Shown here: piece after piece, positions 59,874-64,000 of the stretch | Numbering within the stretch: position 1 is the stretch's first letter | Layout of the letters: every line of letters starts with the position of its first letter | From: SVTX01 sp045602385 | GTDB taxonomy: Bacteria > Bacillota > Clostridia > Oscillospirales > CAG-272 | DNA: 64,000 bases | Direction: 5' to 3' | NCBI GenBank assembly: GCA_045602385.1 | Contig: JAZSBL010000045.1 | Coordinates: forward strand, 1 to 64,000 | Program-made: the position numbers and the translations under genes | Notes under the pieces: generated by a model | What the model was told of the DNA's origin: nothing | Seen by the model: only the letters and a program-made list of their open reading frames with translations | Database searches by the model: none

Positions 59874-62168
59874 ATGAATAACAACATGAAAAAGGGCCTG
59901 TCGCTGATCTTGGCGATAGCGATGATCTGTTCGATCTTCGTCACCATCGTCATCCCCACACAAGCGGCGAGCTACGTCTACAACTGGGGACAGAGAGAGG
60001 TCGACTGTACACAGCTCTCAACATACGCGCAAGCCTTCTACACGGGCAGCTACGTTTTTGAGGAAATGTCAAAGCTTGAGGGTGGATCCACCCAATCAAA
60101 TGCGCATAACAGCGCGCTTTACAGTGCGCTTAAAACACTTATGACCAGTAAACATTCCCACCAGACCAATTACGGAGAGACCAGGGATCTTTACAGATAT
60201 ACCGACTGTCAGAACGGCGGCGGTAAGATTTCTTCATTCTATTCAGGCACTGCAATTGGCCCTGCATGGGGAGAAGGAGACTGGAACCGAGAGCACACCT
60301 GGCCTAACAGTAAGGGCCTTGGCGGAAACGATGAAAACGACATTATGATGCTTCGCCCCACCTCTACCAGCGAAAATAGCAGCAGAGGAAACACTGCGTA
60401 CGGTAAGAGCAGTGGATACTATAACCCTAACAGCGAATCCGGCGGCAATTACGACCTTCGTGGAGACGTTGCAAGAATTTGCCTTTACGTATACACCCGT
60501 TGGGGCAATACAAGCAGAATGTGGGGCTCGAGCGGAGTAATTGAGAGCCTCACAGTCCTTCTCGAATGGATGGAGGCAGACCCCGTTGACACATGGGAAA
60601 TGGGCAGAAATGACTCTGTTCAGTCTATCACGGGTACGAGAAACGTATTCGTTGACTATCCCGAGTATGCATTTTTACTTTTTGGCGTGGATGTTCCCGA
60701 CGATTACGTATCTCCCTCTAACAACAAGGGAACAGCAGCTAATCCCGGCTCGGGCTCGGGTAACACCGGCTCCGGTAATAGCGGAACTACAACTCCTTCT
60801 ATCGATCCCGTAAAGCCCGTGGCTGGCACTGCATATAAGCTTGTGATGAATCAGACATCGGCGGGCAAGGTTGTTTACATGAAGGAAGGATATGTAAGCA
60901 CATATTACATTGACACGACCGAAACGAAGTCCGAGGGACTTGATTTCTACGTTGAGCAGGTGTCCGGCGGATACCGTATCTATACAACCATTAGCGGCGC
61001 AAAGCAGTATCTTAACATGGTTGTAAGCGGCACACACGTAAATGCTAAATACCAGAGCACCGCAAGCACAACGTATACCTGGAGCGATACACACAAAACT
61101 CTTGTTAGCAACGTTAACGGAGCCGAGTATACACTCGGAACAAGAAACGATAAGACCTATACAACCGTAGGTGGCGTTGCAACCGCTCAAGATCCCTTTA
61201 TGGTACAGTTTGTACCCGCAAACGAGTCTTCAGGAGGCGCCGGATCAGGTAACACAGGCACAGGCAACACAGGCAACACCGGAAACAGCGGCTCGGGTAG
61301 CGGAAGCGGATCGACCGTTAGCGAAAAGGTGACATATACCTTCTCCGAGTATACAGCAGGAGAACAGTACGCTAAGAATGAAACCCACGTTCTTGATGAC
61401 GTTATGACGGTGGTTACTGACGATGCGCACTTTACAACACAGATAAGACTTTATCATACTGAAAATGCACAGTATGGATCACACCACGGTACTGCGGTGT
61501 TTAAGTCGACAAGAGCTATTAAGGGCCTTGCTGTGAATGCAGGAAACAAAGCCGACGTTCTTAAGGTGTCCGGCTCCAATGACGGCAACACCTGGACTAC
61601 AATTCAGGAGATTACAGTTTCAACCAGCTATGCAGACTATACTGTTAATATGAACGGTGCAGAGTATACGTATATCAAGCTAGAGGCCACATCGGCACAG
61701 ATCAGAGTTGCATCTGTTAGCGTTGAATACGTTGTGACTACCACTCCCGATGGCGGGGAGCAGGGAACCGAAACGGACACTGAAACTAATACCGAAACTA
61801 ACATCGAAACTAATACCGAAACCAACACCGAAACCAACACCGAAACTAACACCGAAACTAATACCGAAACTAATACCGAAACTAACACCGAAACTAATAC
61901 CGGAACCAACACAGAGACAAACACAGAGACAAACACAGAGGTGAACACCGAAACTAACACCGAAGCTAACACCGAGTCGGGCACGGCAGAGCAGACTGTA
62001 ACAGAGGCTGCCGGCGCGGAAAATCAGGAAACCACACAAGAGGAATCCAAGCAATTGGATGGCGGAAACTCGTACGGATGCGGCTCTGCAATCGGCGGAG
62101 GTCTTGCGGTTATGATCTCAATTTCAGCGGCGGGCGTAATGCTTTCGCGAAAGAAAAAAGAGGAATAA
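59874..62168 (+). CDS. Secreted endonuclease I-type nuclease 3, surface-anchored
   Basis: About 764 residues. Signal peptide (LSLILAIAMICSIFVTIVIPTQAA), nuclease head with NREHTWPNS (about 138-146) and LLEWMEADPVDTWEMGRND, a beta-module (YKLVMNQTSAGKVVYMKEG), Gly/Ser/Thr linkers, the module shared with nuclease 1 (VTYTFSEYTAGEQYAKNETH), a long Thr-Asn-Thr-Glu linker and the GCGS + hydrophobic + SRKKKEE tail. ATG at 59874 has GGAGGG upstream; an ATG at 59856 lies before that site. Followed by a terminator. Confidence 0.85.
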   Translation: MNNNMKKGLSLILAIAMICSIFVTIVIPTQAASYVYNWGQREVDCTQLSTYAQAFYTGSYVFEEMSKLEGGSTQSNAHNSALYSALKTLMTSKHSHQTNYGETRDLYRYTDCQNGGGKISSFYSGTAIGPAWGEGDWNREHTWPNSKGLGGNDENDIMMLRPTSTSENSSRGNTAYGKSSGYYNPNSESGGNYDLRGDVARICLYVYTRWGNTSRMWGSSGVIESLTVLLEWMEADPVDTWEMGRNDSVQSITGTRNVFVDYPEYAFLLFGVDVPDDYVSPSNNKGTAANPGSGSGNTGSGNSGTTTPSIDPVKPVAGTAYKLVMNQTSAGKVVYMKEGYVSTYYIDTTETKSEGLDFYVEQVSGGYRIYTTISGAKQYLNMVVSGTHVNAKYQSTASTTYTWSDTHKTLVSNVNGAEYTLGTRNDKTYTTVGGVATAQDPFMVQFVPANESSGGAGSGNTGTGNTGNTGNSGSGSGSGSTVSEKVTYTFSEYTAGEQYAKNETHVLDDVMTVVTDDAHFTTQIRLYHTENAQYGSHHGTAVFKSTRAIKGLAVNAGNKADVLKVSGSNDGNTWTTIQEITVSTSYADYTVNMNGAEYTYIKLEATSAQIRVASVSVEYVVTTTPDGGEQGTETDTETNTETNIETNTETNTETNTETNTETNTETNTETNTETNTGTNTETNTETNTEVNTETNTEANTESGTAEQTVTEAAGAENQETTQEESKQLDGGNSYGCGSAIGGGLAVMISISAAGVMLSRKKKEE
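61768..61977 (+). repeat. Tandem 12-bp units encoding Thr-Asn-Thr-Glu
   Basis: ACCGAAACTAAC-type units in a run broken by occasional substitutions (Asp, Ile, Gly, Val, Ala codons). It encodes an extracellular stalk, unrelated in codons to the EAPT repeat of nuclease 1. Confidence 0.9.
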
Positions 62169-62184
62169 GCCTCAATAAACAATA

Positions 62185-62214
62185 AAAAGGAGCTTTCATA
62201 CGAAAGCTCCTTTT
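62185..62214. terminator. Terminator after the nuclease cluster
   Basis: AAAAGGAGCTTTC (62185-62197) pairs with GAAAGCTCCTTTT (62202-62214). It is A/T flanked on both sides and can also serve the convergent CPBP gene. Confidence 0.92.
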
Positions 62215-62219
62215 GCCTT

Positions 62220-63239
62220 TTATACTATGTAATTTATAACCACCGTTGCGATAAATATGCAGGTGCATATTATGGAAAATACAAGAGTGGGCTTGAAGGC
62301 GAGAGACGCGCGGATGTCGGCGGGAATATTTTTTATGCCCGAAAGCTTGCTTGCGCTTTCTGCCTTGCTCTCTGCTACCGCGCGGGCGCGTCTGCGGAAG
62401 GTCTTGGCGCTCTCTGAGAAGAAGAGAAGCGCGGAGAGAGCGAGCGCAATTGCCACAATGATTATCAAAAGCAGATCGTTTTGCGCCGACAGGAAATATG
62501 CCGACACGTTCGTTTCAATAAACAGCCTGTATATGTTGAATATCAGATGCATGATGATGCACGCCCAAAGAGACCGTGTGGTATATAGAATAAACGATGC
62601 AAGAATACCCACGAACAGAGAGGGGATCACTCCACCTAGCGTAAAGCCCGAAAACGCGTACATGACCGTGGAAACCAGAGCCGCGAAGGGGAAGCTGACT
62701 TCTTCAAGTCGGGAGAATATCACTCCTCTGAACAGAATTTCCTCAGCAAAGGCGGGAATGATAGCATATGTCAGAATTATATAGGGGATTGAAACCGAAT
62801 ATTCATTCTCCCCCGCGGTAAAACTGCCAAGCAGGGTGACACCGTTCGATGCATCGTATGCTCCGCCCAACGCAAGCGTGAGCGCAAGTGAGGAACATGC
62901 GGCAAACAGTGACGCGAATATCAGGAAAAAGACGTCCTCTGCCGAAATGCTACGAAAGCCGATCTCTTTCAGTTGTGAATGCAAGCTTTTATCCGCAGAT
63001 GTAAGTGTGATCGCGAGATATGCGGGTATCAGCATCGCTACGAATTGCAATATCACGGGAGCTAACAGCTCCTTGCCTATGGGGTAGATAAATTTGTTTA
63101 CAAGCAACGTGACAAAGCATATTATAAATACTACCGCGGACAGAAGCAAGGGGAGTGCAGGCTCCGATATCGGACGGATCGGGGCGCGTTGCTTTTTTTC
63201 TTTTCGGGGCTTTGCCCCTTGTCTTATTTGTTCTTCCAT
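62220..63239 (-). CDS. CPBP family intramembrane metalloprotease
   Basis: 339 residues, about eight membrane helices. CPBP motifs: EEILFRGVIFSRL (Glu-Glu pair and Arg), GGVIPSLFVGILASF and ACIIMHLIFN (His). Bacterial homologues act in bacteriocin immunity or maturation and protein processing; the substrate is unknown. An N-terminal basic segment is present (KPRKEKKQR). The start has only an AGAGA-like site. Confidence 0.85.
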   Translation of the reverse strand: MEEQIRQGAKPRKEKKQRAPIRPISEPALPLLLSAVVFIICFVTLLVNKFIYPIGKELLAPVILQFVAMLIPAYLAITLTSADKSLHSQLKEIGFRSISAEDVFFLIFASLFAACSSLALTLALGGAYDASNGVTLLGSFTAGENEYSVSIPYIILTYAIIPAFAEEILFRGVIFSRLEEVSFPFAALVSTVMYAFSGFTLGGVIPSLFVGILASFILYTTRSLWACIIMHLIFNIYRLFIETNVSAYFLSAQNDLLLIIIVAIALALSALLFFSESAKTFRRRARAVAESKAESASKLSGIKNIPADIRASLAFKPTLVFSIICTCIFIATVVINYIV

Positions 63240-63251
63240 GTTTTTATCTCT

Positions 63252-63797
63252 TTAATTATAGAATGCCGAGCTCTTGATCTTTTCGGCCGTGCCGTCGTCC
63301 TTAAGGCAACGCACAAGCTCAAGACCAAAGTCGAAGGCAACTCCCATGCCCTTGGCGGTTATGACGTTCTCGTCGCGCACAAGAGCCGAGTCGACGGTAA
63401 GATCTGCGCCGCGCAGATGCTCCTCAAAGCCGGGGAAGCAAACGGCGCGCTTTCCCTCAAGATAGCCGCGCTTGCCAAGCACCATGGGGGCGGCGCATAT
63501 AGCCGCGAGGAATTTGCCATGTCTGTGCGCGGCGCGGAGAGCTGAGTCAACTATTCTCGACTCATCAAGGTTTGACGAGCCGGGCATGCCGCCGGGCAGT
63601 ATAATCATGTCGGGGGCGGAATCGCGGTACATTATATCGGGAATATCCGCATGCACGATTATTCCGTGTGCGCCGCGGATCAAATCCTTGCCGCCGACGC
63701 CTACTGTCGTGACCTCAATGCCAGCGCGACGAAGAATATCAAGAGGGCAGAGAGCCTCTACCTCCTCAAATCCGTCTGCCAAAAACATATATACCAT
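63252..63797 (-). CDS. DJ-1/PfpI family protein
   Basis: About 181 residues. FLADGFEEVEAL start, LPGGMPGSSNL, and the nucleophile elbow AAICAAPMVLGKRG with the conserved Cys. Members act in stress responses, deglycase or chaperone roles. ATG at 63797 with AAGGCGG upstream is preferred over earlier Met codons. The gene has its own promoter, framed by an inverted repeat, and lies 12 bp ahead of the CPBP gene. Confidence 0.9.
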   Translation of the reverse strand: MVYMFLADGFEEVEALCPLDILRRAGIEVTTVGVGGKDLIRGAHGIIVHADIPDIMYRDSAPDMIILPGGMPGSSNLDESRIVDSALRAAHRHGKFLAAICAAPMVLGKRGYLEGKRAVCFPGFEEHLRGADLTVDSALVRDENVITAKGMGVAFDFGLELVRCLKDDGTAEKIKSSAFYN

Positions 63798-63822
63798 AGC
63801 AATATACCGCCTTTTTATCATT

Positions 63823-63864
63823 TGCATTGGAATAATTATAACACAGCCCAATGCATCTTGTCAA
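63823..63864 (-). promoter_or_regulatory. Promoter and inverted-repeat operator of the DJ-1 gene
   Basis: Minus-strand TTGACA (63859-63864), 18-bp spacer, TATAAT (63835-63840). TGCATTGG (63823-63830) and CCAATGCA (63848-63855) form an inverted repeat flanking the -10, a typical repressor layout. Confidence 0.7.
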
Positions 63865-63902
63865 CAATTACGGGGGATACCTAAATAATTTATTAAAACC
63901 TA

Positions 63903-63930
63903 TTGACTTTTCTTAAATAAGGTATATAAT
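63903..63930 (+). promoter_or_regulatory. Promoter of the last gene
   Basis: TTGACT (63903-63908), 16-bp spacer, TATAAT (63925-63930). Confidence 0.7.
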
Positions 63931-63964
63931 TTGACGTGGTAATACCGATTGAAGGGAGATAAAT

Positions 63965-64000
63965 ATGGCTGTGCTTGCAAAACAAAAGGCGTTGAGAGCA
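63965..64000 (+). CDS. Start of a gene cut by the window end
   Basis: ATG at 63965 with GAAGGGAG upstream. It encodes only MAVLAKQKALRA before the window ends, too little to assign. Confidence 0.5.
   Translation, partial: MAVLAKQKALRA

Noticed and set aside
61637..62054. Antisense frames over the TNTE repeat (Val-Ser-Val-Leu and Gly-Val-Ser-Phe-rich)
   Set aside because: Same explanation as the EAPT repeat; artefact of a 12-bp minisatellite.

Overview
The window reads as a chromosomal segment of a spore-forming low-to-mid-GC Firmicute of class Clostridia, probably an uncultured gut Oscillospirales/Christensenellales-type anaerobe. The evidence is spoIIE and a 29-residue spoVM, the Bacillus/Clostridium gene order yicC-remA-rpoZ-priA-def-fmt-yugP-rsmB-rlmN-(PASTA)-rsgA-thiN-spoVM, strong AGGAGG ribosome sites, TTGACA-17-TATAAT promoters, a type III glutamine synthetase and an anaerobic-style Fe-S aldo/keto reductase. 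The assignment to an order is inference.

Layout. 1-16,660 is a dense plus-strand housekeeping block: tRNA charging, transcription, primosome, N-terminal formyl-Met handling, rRNA/tRNA methylation, ribosome assembly, thiamine pyrophosphate synthesis and spore coat morphogenesis. Two expected genes (gmk, coaBC) are missing from the remA-rpoZ-priA stretch. At the stp-prkC position there is only a membrane PASTA protein with no kinase. 16,675-32,000 is mostly minus strand: a CD1247-type zinc-ribbon protein, efp, a YfcE phosphodiesterase, a flavin reductase with proA, a membrane-anchored trigger-factor-like protein with two FKBP modules, a SLOG protein, an EamA transporter paired with a large unrecognised membrane protein, glnN and spoIIE; birA is on the plus strand. 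32,100-50,300 carries transport and envelope genes: a GntR/ABC operon, a MATE pump, a heterodimeric ABC exporter behind a 22-bp palindrome, a GH2/MFS/aldo-keto reductase operon, a CopA copper ATPase with a CopZ-like domain fused to its end, a collagen-like HtrA protease and a membrane-anchored XRE protein.

50,400-53,500 is an accessory patch. Divergent tRNA-Gln(CTG) and tRNA-Arg(CCG) genes are each followed, on their 3' side, by tandem ~165-170-bp units. Each unit carries a terminator-like hairpin and a copy of the tRNA tail that starts at the same T-loop position. On the Gln side the array also carries small membrane-protein genes preceded by near-identical promoter/leader cassettes. This looks like an uncharacterised tRNA-tail-targeted mini-element.

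54,500-62,200 holds three consecutive paralogous secreted endonuclease I-type (HNH/beta-beta-alpha-Me) proteins. They share a nuclease head and swap downstream modules. Two end in low-complexity Thr/Glu linkers and a Gly-Cys-Gly-Ser + transmembrane + basic tail that resembles a sorting signal. They are likely a cell-surface/extracellular DNA-degradation system. The window ends with a CPBP-family protease, a DJ-1/PfpI protein behind an operator-like inverted repeat, and the first 12 codons of another gene.
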